This document shows positions 15,879-23,590 of a stretch of 35,178 bases of DNA, in pieces. The notes below the pieces were generated by a model. That model saw only the letters and a list, made by a program, of their open reading frames with translations, was not told the DNA's origin and made no database searches. The translations under genes and the position numbers were made by a program. This stretch comes from JBBRUG01 sp038247995 (GTDB lineage: Bacteria > Chloroflexota > Chloroflexia > Chloroflexales > Chloroflexaceae), in NCBI GenBank assembly GCA_038247995.1, contig JBBRUG010000015.1:1-35178 (forward strand). Reading direction: 5' to 3'. The number at the start of each line of letters is the position of its first letter. Within the stretch, counting starts at the first letter, position 1.

Positions 15879-17243
15879 GTGAAAGTTGTTTTTGCAATCG
15901 AAGAGCTTGAGCAGGAGGTGCGGGCCGCCCTCGCGAACGAGCAGCACGACGAGTTGCGCACCATCCTCGCCCGACAGCATCCAGCCGATATCGCCGATGT
16001 GATCGACCGGCTCGACGACGCCGGGAAAATTGCCGTTTTTGAACTGCTTAGCCCGCAGCAAGCGGCCGATGTGCTGGCCGAAACGAATGTCGACTCAACC
16101 CGCGAGTTGATCAAGCATCTTGGTGAAGCGCGGGTTGCCGAGATCTTCCGCCTGATGGCGACCGACGATGTGGTTGAAATTCTCGGCGAAGATTTCCCCG
16201 AGTATCGTGAGCGTATGCTCGCCGCAATGGAACCGGATGCTGCGCGCAAAACGCTTGATCGGCTGAGCTTCCCGCCGCGCACGACCGGACGCCTGATGAG
16301 TGAGCATTTTGTGCGCGCCCGCGCCCAGATGACGGCCGCTGAAGGGCTGCAACTATTGCGGCAACTAGCCGCGCGTGTAGAGACGCTAACGGATATCTAT
16401 GTGCTCGATGCCGAAAGCCGGTTCGAGGGCGTCGTGACGCTCCAGAATCTGCTGGTCGCTGCACCTGAGCGCCGCCTCGGCGAGATAGCGGTGCGTGAAG
16501 TGGTAACGGTAAGCCCGCTGAGCGATCAGGAACATACGGCTCAACTCGTGTCACAGTACAATCTCTATGCGATTGCAGTCCTCGACGAAGAGCGCCGCAT
16601 GCTGGGGATTGTCACCGTCGACGATGTGATTGACGTGCTGGTTGAAGAGAGCGCCGAAAATCTGCTTCGCCTCGGCGGCGTGCAAGTTGGCCCAACCGAT
16701 GAGTCCTACTTTGATATTCCCATTCAGCGCCAGATTCGCCGTCGCATCGGCTGGCTGCTCATCCTCTTCCTCACCGGCACAATGACCGTAAGTGTGCTCA
16801 ATATATTTGAAGACGCACTGGCGCAAGTGGTAGCGCTGTCGTTCTTTATCCCATTATTGATTGGCACCGGCGGCAACACCGGCGCGCAAACCGTCTCGAC
16901 GATGGTGCGCGGCATTGCAATGGGCGAGATTCGCACCCGCGATATCTGGCGCGTGATCTGGCGTGAGTTTGCGAGCGGGTTCCTGATCGGCGTGATCCTC
17001 GGTGGCGTTGCCTTCGGGTTGGCGCTTGCGCTCGGTAACCCGCCCAACCTGGGACTGGTGGTGGGCCTGGCGATTCTAGCGATCTGCACCTGGTCGAACA
17101 CTATGGGCGCGGTCGTGCCGATCGTCGCTCAGCGCATCGGGCTCGATCCGGCGCTTGTTTCGGCGCCGCTGATTACTACGCTGGTCGATGCGACCGGACT
17201 GGCGATCTATTTGCTGATTGCACGGGCGGTGCTGGGGGTTTAG
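15879..17243 (+). CDS. mgtE: MgtE-type magnesium channel/transporter
   Basis: A homodimeric Mg2+ channel of about 454 residues gated by intracellular Mg2+. An acidic helical N domain (HPADIADVIDRL, RLMATDDVVEILGEDFPEY) is followed by a paired CBS region (VLDAESRFEGVVTLQNLLVA, VLDEERRMLGIVTVDDVIDVL). Then come about five membrane helices with the pore signature PLLIGTGGNTGAQTVSTMVRG. The GTG at 15879 is preferred because AAGGGG lies about 6-8 bases upstream and it gives the usual family length; the GTG at 15873 is an alternative. The longer open frame overlaps the divergent flavoprotein start. bchH follows on the same strand after 260 bases. I see no M-box riboswitch in the leader. Confidence 0.93.
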   Translation: MKVVFAIEELEQEVRAALANEQHDELRTILARQHPADIADVIDRLDDAGKIAVFELLSPQQAADVLAETNVDSTRELIKHLGEARVAEIFRLMATDDVVEILGEDFPEYRERMLAAMEPDAARKTLDRLSFPPRTTGRLMSEHFVRARAQMTAAEGLQLLRQLAARVETLTDIYVLDAESRFEGVVTLQNLLVAAPERRLGEIAVREVVTVSPLSDQEHTAQLVSQYNLYAIAVLDEERRMLGIVTVDDVIDVLVEESAENLLRLGGVQVGPTDESYFDIPIQRQIRRRIGWLLILFLTGTMTVSVLNIFEDALAQVVALSFFIPLLIGTGGNTGAQTVSTMVRGIAMGEIRTRDIWRVIWREFASGFLIGVILGGVAFGLALALGNPPNLGLVVGLAILAICTWSNTMGAVVPIVAQRIGLDPALVSAPLITTLVDATGLAIYLLIARAVLGV

Positions 17244-17252
17244 GATCACGAA

Positions 17253-17335
17253 ACCACGGAACCACGGAGCCACGGAGCCACGGAACCACGGAACCACGGA
17301 GCCACGGAACCACGGAACCACGGAACCACGGAGGC
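17253..17335. repeat. CCACGGAAC/CCACGGAGC nonamer array
   Basis: About nine consecutive nonamers (CCACGGAAC or CCACGGAGC) start 10 bases after the mgtE stop codon. A shorter TTCGTCT-type heptamer run follows at about 17368-17394. Confidence 0.9.
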
Positions 17336-17431
17336 GCTGACCACGAACTGCGAACCACGGATCAGCGTCCTTCATCCTTCGTCTTTCGTCTTTCGCCCCC
17401 ACGCACACCAAATGAACACAAAATGCACTAT

Positions 17432-17467
17432 TTGTACTTTTCTGTAAATATATGATAATGGACAGAA
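17432..17467 (+). promoter_or_regulatory. Candidate bchH promoter with overlapping inverted repeat
   Basis: TTGTAC (17432-17437), 16 bases, then GATAAT (17454-17459) form a plausible promoter in an AT-rich island that contrasts with its surroundings. The exact inverted repeat TTCTGT (17440-17445) ... ACAGAA (17462-17467), with centres about 22 bases (two helical turns) apart, brackets the -10 box and is a candidate operator. The regulator is unknown. Confidence 0.5.
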
Positions 17468-17503
17468 CTGCAAGCAATCTCGGTGGTGAATAGCGAGGAA
17501 GCT

Positions 17504-20500
17504 ATGGCTCAGACAATCAATGTAGTCTTAGTGCTCGGATTACAGCGCTACAGCCAGGACTTTTTTCAGCGGGCCGAGGCGGCGGTGCGCAAAGAAGTGC
17601 CCAACTTTCGGCTCCAGATTTTTGAAGATCGCGACATCGAACGCCGCCCCGCTGAAGTTGAGGCTGCAATCGCAAACTGCGCTTGTCTGATGCTGTCGCT
17701 GATTACCATCGCCGAAACTGCCGAGTGGCTGATGCCGGTCGTCGAGCGCCACGACCCGCCGGTCGTTTTTGCTTTTGAGGGCCTGCCCGAAGTAATGCGC
17801 CTGAACAAGGTTGGCGGGTATACCCTCAAGGGCGGCAAGGGCATGCCCAAGCCGGTGCAGAACATCGCCCGACTGCTCGTTGGTGGGCGCGAAGAGGACG
17901 CCTACCTGGGCTATGTGCGCATGCAAAAGATCACCAGCAAGCTGATCAACTTTCTTCCCGGCAAACGCCTGAACGACTTCCGCACCTGGACGAATGTCAG
18001 TACCTACTGGAACAACCGTAGCGTGGCTAATGCGGCCAACATGTTCAAGCTGATCCTGCGCGAGCACGGCGGCATGCCGCATTTGCACATCGACCCGGTG
18101 CAAGAACTGCCGAACATGGGCTTCGCCCACCCCGACGCGCCGCGCTTCTTCAGCAAGCCTGAGGAATTTGAGAAGTGGGAACGAACCAGGCAACAGGGGG
18201 ACAAGGCGACAAAGGGACAAGGGGATCAAGCACAGGCGCCGGAGGGCTTCAGCCCGAACGGTGCCCATGCGCAGCCTGAATCGCGGGGTTCAGCCCGCCG
18301 GCCTGCGGATGCGTCACCCCGTCACCGGGTCACCTCATCGCCCCTCGGGACCGTCGCCGTGCTCTCATTCCGCGCCCATATCCTCAGCGGCACGCACTAC
18401 CATAACGATGTGGTGCGCGCACTTGAAGCGGCGGGCCTGCGCGTGATCCCGATTTTTGTGATGGGCATCGAGAGCCATGTGGCCGTACGCGAGTGGCTGG
18501 GACGTATGGGCGTCGATCTGATTGTGAACACGATGGGCTTCCCGCTGGTCGGCGGGCCGGCCGGCTCCACGAAGGCGGGCCTCACCGTTGCTGTAGCACG
18601 TGAACTGCTCACCAAGCTCGATGTACCATATATTGTCGCCTCGCCGCTGTTTGTGCAAGACGAAGATCACTGGCGCGAGCATGGCGTTGGCCCGCTCCAG
18701 GCCACAATGCTCTACAGCTTGCCCGAGATGGACGGCGCAATCGCCCCGGTGGTGCTTGGCGGCATGCGCGGCTCGGAGATCAGCACTGTGCCCGACCGGC
18801 TCGATCGGCTGGCGCAGCAGGTAGTTGGGTATGTAACGCTGCGCCGCACGGCCAACCAGCACAAAAAGCTGGCGATTGTGGTCTACAACTACCCGCCCAA
18901 CCAGGGTAATACGGCTACGGCGGCGCTGATGGATGTGCCGGCCAGCCTGATCGCCCTGCTCGATAAGCTGCGCGCTGAAGGCTACAACGTCGGCGACTAT
19001 CCGCGCGACCCCCAGACAATGGCGCGTTGTATCGCCGGTTCGATCGCGCCGGAGCCGGAATTGCCGCCCGGCCACCCGCCGCTGCCGCCGCAGATTACGG
19101 CCAGTCGTGAACAACTCTATGCCTGGGTACGTCCCGGCGATCAGGAGCGCATCGATGCGCGCTGGGGCGCCTTCCCCGGCGATATGGCTCCGGCCGGACG
19201 CGATGCGGTGCGCCTGGGCGGGATGCTGCTCGGCAATGTGTATATCGGCGTGCAGCCCGCGATTGGCATGCCGGGCGACCCGATGCGGCTGCTGTTCGAC
19301 AAAGAAAATACGCCGCACCATCAGTACGCGCTGTTCTATCGCTGGCTGAGCGAAGGCTTCGGCGCTAAAGCTATAATTCATATGGGCATGCACGGCACAG
19401 CGGAGTGGATGCCCGGCGTGCAACTCGGCGTTACCGACCAGTGCTGGCCGGATACACTACTTGGCGCGCTGCCTAACTTTTATGTCTACCCGATCAACAA
19501 CCCCGCAGAGGCGAACATCGCCAAGCGCCGCGGCTATGCCACAATTGTCGGCCATGCGATCCCGCCCTACGGGCGCGCCGGGCTGTACAAAGAGCTACAG
19601 GCGCTGAAGGATTTGCTTGAAGGATTCAGGGCTCAGGATCCAGGATTCAGGAGTGTGGAAGAGCGATCCGTTGAGACAGAGGCGGTCTTCCAGAAGATCG
19701 CGCTGCTGAACCTGGATGCCGAACTGGCCCAGCGCCCCGATGAAGCCTTCGCCGCGTTCGCTTCGCGGGCCTATGCCTACCTCCGTGATCTGGAAAACAC
19801 CATGATCACCGACAGCCTGCATGTGCTCGGCAGCGCGCCGCATGCTGAAGAACAGCGCACGCTGATCGTCGAGGCGCTCAAGATCCCCCGTGACGGGCAG
19901 CCGGGGTTGGGCGACATCATGTTGCAGGCCACGGACGACGGACGACGGACGACCGCCGGATCGCCGCAAACCTATGCCAAACTATTGGCGCTGGCCCGTA
20001 CCGGCGATCCGGCGGCACTGGCCCTCCGTGATCAGGTGGAAGCCGCCTGTGCCGAGTTCGTTGAGCAGGCGGTATTCGGCGGTCACGAACTTCAGTCTGC
20101 CGACCGCCGCCCCCCAACCGCTGCTGCGGACTTTAGTCCGCAAAGCAAAGAAGCACTCCACACGCTCGCCCAGCATGGCCAGCAGATGCTCGCCGCCCTC
20201 CAAGACAACACGCAGGAATTAGATTTTTTACTCAAGGGTCTGAGCGGCGGTTACATCCCGGCTGCGCCCGGCGGCGACCTGATCCGCGACGGCATGGCTG
20301 TGCTGCCGACGGGGCGCAACATCCACTCGCTCGACCCATTTCGTGTGCCGACTGATAGCGCCTTCACCCGCGGTGTGAAGATCGGCGCGGCGCTGATTGA
20401 GGCTCATCGTAATGAAAACGGCGGGGAATACCCCGAAACAATTGCGCAAGTGCTTTGGGGCCTTGACGCGATCAAGACTAAGGGCGAGGCGATTGGCACC

Positions 20501-21490
20501 GTACTGGGCTTGATCGGCGCCGTGCCCGTGAAGGATGGCCAGGGCAAAATCGGGCGCTACGCGCTGATCCCGCTGGAAGAGTTGGGGCGGCCACGCATCG
20601 ATGTGCTGATGACGGTGTCGGGTATCTTTCGCGATACCTTCGCCGGCACAATGGACATGCTTGATCGGTTGATCCGTGAAGCTGCCGCCGCCGATGAGCC
20701 GGAAGCAATGAACTTCATTCGCAAGCATGTGGAGGCACAAATAGCCGCCGGCACGCCGCGTGAGGCGGCCACGGCGCGGATCTTCTCGCAAGCGAGCGGC
20801 ACGTACGGCACCGACGTGGACGAGGCGATCGAGGGCAGCGCCTGGGAAGAACGCCAGGAGCTCGAAGATCTCTTTATCAAGCGCAATGCATTCGCGTTCG
20901 GCGGGCAGCAGGGCGGCACGGCCCAGCCCGAAGTGCTGCGCGGCCTGCTCGGCACTGTGGCTCGCGTGGCCCAGGAGATCGACAGCGTCGAGTACGGCCT
21001 GACCGATATGCAGCACTACTACGGCTACTCCGGCGCGCTGAAGGCCGCCGCCGAACGCGCCACCGGCCAGAGTGTGCCGCTGAGTTATGTTGAAAGTTTT
21101 ACTGCCGAGACGAAGGTGCAGAGCCTGGAGCAGGTGTTGCGCGTCGAGTACCGCACCAAACTGCTCAACCCGAAGTGGTACGAAGGCATGCTCAAGCACG
21201 GCCACAACGGCGCCGCCGAGATCGCGCACCGCTTCACCTACATGCTTGGCTGGAGCGCAACGACTGGTGCGGTAGACAACTGGGTCTACGACAAGGCTGC
21301 GGAGACGTTCATCCTCGACGACGCCATGCGTGCGCGCCTAGAGGCGGCGAACCCCGAAGCGGCCCGCAACGCCGTCGGGCGCTTGCTCGAAGCGAGCAGT
21401 CGCGGGCTGTGGCAGGCCGACGAGGCTACGCTCGACCGGCTGCGTGAACTGCACGCCGATCTGGAGGATCAGTTGGAGGGCGTGCGGTAG
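17504..21490 (+). CDS. bchH: Magnesium chelatase subunit H (bacteriochlorophyll synthesis)
   Basis: The porphyrin-binding subunit that, with BchI and BchD, inserts Mg2+ into protoporphyrin IX. The first 190 residues match the BchH/ChlH-specific N-terminal domain (start INVVLVLGLQRYSQDFF; later PGKRLNDFRTWTNVSTYWNNRS). The conserved catalytic-domain stretch MHGTAEWMPGVQLGVTDQCW follows, then NNPAEANIAKRRGYATIVGH. The N-terminal domain argues for BchH over CobN. ATG 17504 is chosen with GAGGA just upstream; GTGs at 17483/17486 are alternatives. At 1328 residues it is longer than usual because four repeat-derived stretches are read in frame (about 18185-18345, 19621-19665, 19928-19960 and 20088-20145). 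Its partners bchI and bchD are not in the window. Confidence 0.95.
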   Translation: MAQTINVVLVLGLQRYSQDFFQRAEAAVRKEVPNFRLQIFEDRDIERRPAEVEAAIANCACLMLSLITIAETAEWLMPVVERHDPPVVFAFEGLPEVMRLNKVGGYTLKGGKGMPKPVQNIARLLVGGREEDAYLGYVRMQKITSKLINFLPGKRLNDFRTWTNVSTYWNNRSVANAANMFKLILREHGGMPHLHIDPVQELPNMGFAHPDAPRFFSKPEEFEKWERTRQQGDKATKGQGDQAQAPEGFSPNGAHAQPESRGSARRPADASPRHRVTSSPLGTVAVLSFRAHILSGTHYHNDVVRALEAAGLRVIPIFVMGIESHVAVREWLGRMGVDLIVNTMGFPLVGGPAGSTKAGLTVAVARELLTKLDVPYIVASPLFVQDEDHWREHGVGPLQATMLYSLPEMDGAIAPVVLGGMRGSEISTVPDRLDRLAQQVVGYVTLRRTANQHKKLAIVVYNYPPNQGNTATAALMDVPASLIALLDKLRAEGYNVGDYPRDPQTMARCIAGSIAPEPELPPGHPPLPPQITASREQLYAWVRPGDQERIDARWGAFPGDMAPAGRDAVRLGGMLLGNVYIGVQPAIGMPGDPMRLLFDKENTPHHQYALFYRWLSEGFGAKAIIHMGMHGTAEWMPGVQLGVTDQCWPDTLLGALPNFYVYPINNPAEANIAKRRGYATIVGHAIPPYGRAGLYKELQALKDLLEGFRAQDPGFRSVEERSVETEAVFQKIALLNLDAELAQRPDEAFAAFASRAYAYLRDLENTMITDSLHVLGSAPHAEEQRTLIVEALKIPRDGQPGLGDIMLQATDDGRRTTAGSPQTYAKLLALARTGDPAALALRDQVEAACAEFVEQAVFGGHELQSADRRPPTAAADFSPQSKEALHTLAQHGQQMLAALQDNTQELDFLLKGLSGGYIPAAPGGDLIRDGMAVLPTGRNIHSLDPFRVPTDSAFTRGVKIGAALIEAHRNENGGEYPETIAQVLWGLDAIKTKGEAIGTVLGLIGAVPVKDGQGKIGRYALIPLEELGRPRIDVLMTVSGIFRDTFAGTMDMLDRLIREAAAADEPEAMNFIRKHVEAQIAAGTPREAATARIFSQASGTYGTDVDEAIEGSAWEERQELEDLFIKRNAFAFGGQQGGTAQPEVLRGLLGTVARVAQEIDSVEYGLTDMQHYYGYSGALKAAAERATGQSVPLSYVESFTAETKVQSLEQVLRVEYRTKLLNPKWYEGMLKHGHNGAAEIAHRFTYMLGWSATTGAVDNWVYDKAAETFILDDAMRARLEAANPEAARNAVGRLLEASSRGLWQADEATLDRLRELHADLEDQLEGVR
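18185..18345. repeat. Repeat-derived in-frame insertion in bchH
   Basis: About 160 bases encode a polar, low-complexity stretch (start R-Q-Q-G-D-K-A-T-K-G-Q-G-D) between the N-terminal domain and the next conserved strand (TVAVLSFRAH). The DNA contains GGGACAAGG-like repeats, the hairpin-forming GGGCTTCAGCCCG and a GTCACCCC-type octamer run. Such sequence elsewhere in the window is intergenic. Confidence 0.75.
19619..19652. repeat. GGATTCA-type heptamers inside bchH
   Basis: Units AGGATTC/AGGGCTC/AGGATCC/AGGATTC in series encode the segment G-F-R-A-Q-D-P-G-F-R-S. It lies in a region where I expect a short surface loop in the family. Confidence 0.75.
19933..19953. repeat. GGACGAC heptamer block inside bchH
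   Basis: Three perfect GGACGAC units, 21 bases in total so the frame is preserved, encode D-D-G-R-R-T-T. The same unit lies inside mutS and, as complement, inside the antiporter-like gene. Confidence 0.85.
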
Positions 21491-21690
21491 GAATGCACAA
21501 GGCAACTGGCAAAACGCAAAAGAGCTAACGCCGAAGAACCGAGAACCGAGGACGAAGGGCCAATGCCGAATAACGGTGTTGGTCTTTCATTTTTCGTCTT
21601 TGCTTCCTCATTGCTGTAGTAGCCACTTGCGAATTCGCAGTCGGCCAACTGCGAACTGGCCGACTGCGAACTGGCCGACTGATTCCCCTC
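21491..21690. other. Intergenic region bchH-padR with short repeats
   Basis: Contains a pair of AACCGAG units, a T-rich stretch and two copies of a 15-base unit ACTGCGAACTGGCCG (about 21650-21680). There is no gene and no convincing bchH terminator hairpin. Confidence 0.6.
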
Positions 21691-21757
21691 TTGACAAAGT
21701 AGTAACTTGTTATATATTTAATAGAGAAAGAGCTAACTTGTAGAGTAGTTATCACTT
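21691..21757 (+). promoter_or_regulatory. padR promoter and candidate PadR operator
   Basis: TTGACA (21691-21696), a 16-base spacer and TATATT (21713-21718) form a strong promoter. Within the spacer AAGTAGTAACTT is a palindrome with arms AAGT/ACTT. The decamer GTAACTTGT/CTAACTTGT core is directly repeated 31 bases (three helical turns) apart at about 21703 and 21734. Such sites overlapping the promoter suggest PadR autorepression. Confidence 0.6.
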
Positions 21758-22348
21758 ATGAGCGTTCGCAACGCCATTTTGGGCTTACTAGCTCAACGTC
21801 CACGCCACGGCTACGATCTTCATAGCGCCTTCGCGGCGCTGACCGGCGGACGTGAGGTATGGGAAGTCAAGCCGGCCCAAATTTATACTACCCTCAGTCG
21901 GCTGGAGAGCGGCGGCATGGTTACGCGCCAGGGCACCGAGCCCGGCGACGGGCCGGAGAAGCTCATTTTCGCGCTAACCGACGCCGGCCGGAGTGAGCTG
22001 ATCGACTGGATGCTGACGCCGGTTGAAGCCCAACCGCAACGCGACGAATTCTTTCTCAAGGTGATGCTCAGCATCGCCACGGATGTCGTCGATCCATACA
22101 AGCTGATCGCCGCCCAGCGCACGGCGCTCTATCGCCAACTGCACGCCGCCACGGTACAGCGGGGCGAAACTAACCCGCAGCGCGCTCTGGCGCATGTGTT
22201 ATTGCTCGATCGAGCCATGATGCAACTTGAAGCCGATCTGCGCTGGTTAGAGATGTTTGAGGCCCGCCTTGATGAGATCCGTCGCCAACCTGTACCGGAA
22301 CCCGAAGCCCGCCCACGTGGGCGCCCGCCGAAAGGGGCAGCATCATGA
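21758..22348 (+). CDS. PadR-family transcriptional repressor
   Basis: A winged-helix regulator of 196 residues. The PadR N-terminal domain is clear (NAILGLLAQRPRHGYDLHSAF, then VKPAQIYTTLSRLESGGMVTRQ as recognition helix and wing). The C-terminal helical dimerisation domain (Vir_act_alpha_C type) covers about residues 90-180. The tail ends in P-R-G-R-P-P-K-G, an AT-hook-like motif that could add minor-groove binding. The gene overlaps by ATGA the start of an ABC ATPase, an arrangement typical for PadR-controlled drug or peptide exporters. That exporter is now a remnant. The ATG lacks an obvious ribosome site. Confidence 0.92.
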   Translation: MSVRNAILGLLAQRPRHGYDLHSAFAALTGGREVWEVKPAQIYTTLSRLESGGMVTRQGTEPGDGPEKLIFALTDAGRSELIDWMLTPVEAQPQRDEFFLKVMLSIATDVVDPYKLIAAQRTALYRQLHAATVQRGETNPQRALAHVLLLDRAMMQLEADLRWLEMFEARLDEIRRQPVPEPEARPRGRPPKGAAS

Positions 22349-22504
22349 CAATTGTTGAGACGCGCAGCCTAACGAAGATCCACGGCCAGGGCGCCGCCGC
22401 CGTCACTGCGCTTGACCAGGTAAACTTCCACGTCGACGCCGGCGAATTTGTTGCGATCATGGGCCCGAGCGGCTGCGGCAAATCGACGCTGCTGCAGCAT
22501 CGTC
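22345..22504 (+). pseudogene. 5' remnant of an ABC exporter ATPase (MacB/LolD type)
   Basis: The first about 50 codons of an ABC ATPase are intact: MTIVETRSLTKIHGQG, then VDAGEFVAIMGPSGCGKST with Walker A at residues 40-48. Right after STLLQ the reading frame turns into unrelated Arg-rich sequence. Q-loop, signature and Walker B are absent. The sequence continues in another frame as the second half of an FtsX-type permease, so an internal deletion joined the two genes. The remnant cannot hydrolyse ATP. The ATG overlaps the padR stop. Confidence 0.85.
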
Positions 22505-23215
22505 GGCGCGCCGGCCACGCCAAGTGTTGGCGCTACGCTTACGCTGGCGACACCGACCGGCCCGCACACCTATACCGTGGTTGGCGTGGGCGTCGATTAC
22601 CTGAACTCGCGGGTCGCGACGGCGTATGTGAGCCATGCGGCGCTGGCCGAGCATTTCGGTGTAACCAATGACGTGTTGCTGATGGCGAACCGCACGCCGG
22701 ATGCCGACCCGGCGGCGGTTGAGGCGGCCCTGCTCGACCTGGTGCGCGCGTATCCCGCCTTTGCGCTGCTCGATTATGCGCGTTGGCACGCCAGCCAGCT
22801 TGGGGCCAACCAGACCCGTACGAACATTTTGTATGTGCTGATGGCCTTCCTGGCCGCGCCCGCCCTGCTGGCTCTGGCGAACACGCTGGGCATCAGCGCC
22901 CTGGAACGTACGCGCGAGATCGCATTGTTACGCGCCTTCGGGGCAACCCGCCGCCAGATCGGGCGTATGTTCTTGGCCGAAAGCATGCTCCTGGCCGGGC
23001 TGGGCGCTGGGCTGGGCATTCTGGCTGGAATTGGCCTCGGTTACGCAATGATCGGCGCGCTTGGCGCAGCCGGGTTCGACTTCAGCTACAGCTTCCCGAC
23101 CCTCGGGGTAGTCATCGGCACCCTGGTAGCGCTGATCTTCGGCATCGTAGCCGCGATGCTGCCCGTGCGCCATGCCGCCCGGTTGAACATTGTCGGCGCC
23201 CTGCGCTATGAATAA
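22505..23215 (+). pseudogene. 3' remnant of an FtsX/MacB-type ABC permease
   Basis: The frame starting near 22505 (VGAPATPSVGATLTLATPTG...) encodes the end of a periplasmic domain and the three C-terminal membrane helices of an FtsX-family permease. It contains the coupling segment ALERTREIALLRAFGATRRQIGRMFLAESMLL and the final MLPVRHAARLNIVGALRYE. The N-terminal helix and most of the periplasmic domain are gone. An ATG at 22448 in this frame lies within the ATPase remnant, so any product would begin with out-of-frame residues. I regard it as a deletion product, not a functional permease. Confidence 0.8.
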
Positions 23216-23242
23216 CCGGCGCTGAGTCTCGTCAGCCAATTC

Positions 23243-23298
23243 AAACCCCGGATGCTCTGCGCCATGAGGATCGTAAGCAGGCCGGGGTTTTGTTTGTG
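23243..23298 (+). terminator. Rho-independent-like terminator after the ABC remnant
   Basis: AAACCCCGG (23243-23251) pairs perfectly with CCGGGGTTT (23282-23290) and is followed by the T-rich TTTTGTTTG. The 30-base loop is longer than ideal. It lies about 30 bases after the permease remnant stop codon. Confidence 0.6.
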
Positions 23299-23590
23299 CT
23301 GCGCGCTTGCCACATCGTGGTACCATATGGTGGATACCGCTGTACCTATAGCGCCGGGCAGATCCATTGAGCCAGCCCAGCATACGGGCGACGCGAGCGC
23401 AGCGAGCCACACCGTTCGGTGCCCTCAGCGGCTCAATCGTTTTGCTCAGTGCGCTACGGCAATAGGCGCAGTGGAAACTGCTGCGTTCTGCGTACTGTGG
23501 GCTCATTTCCCGGCATAGCGGCACGGTTCTTGTTATGCTGTAAAGGTTCTGTACGAACAAGCGCACAAGCTAGCCCACAGGAAAATTGTT
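23299..23590. other. Intergenic region before the signalling cluster
   Basis: No gene seen. An 8-base inverted repeat ATTGAGCC (23366-23373) / GGCTCAAT (23430-23437) encloses two smaller hairpins (GCCC/GGGC and CACCG/CGGTG) and is followed by CGTTTTG. Nearer the receiver gene another inverted repeat, CTTGTT (23529-23534) / AACAAG (23556-23561), surrounds a weak -10-like TATGCT. Confidence 0.5.

Noticed and set aside
17253..17335. CRISPR array or terminator after mgtE
   Set aside because: Contiguous nonamers with no spacers and no stable hairpin with a T tract.
20228..21229. 333-codon antisense frame within bchH
   Set aside because: Shadow of a strongly conserved gene; Arg/His-rich and without motifs.
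17504..21490. CobN (cobaltochelatase) instead of BchH
   Set aside because: The N-terminal 190 residues match the BchH/ChlH-specific domain.
22448..23215. Intact short permease gene
   Set aside because: Its first codons are out-of-frame ATPase sequence and the family's N-terminal half is missing.
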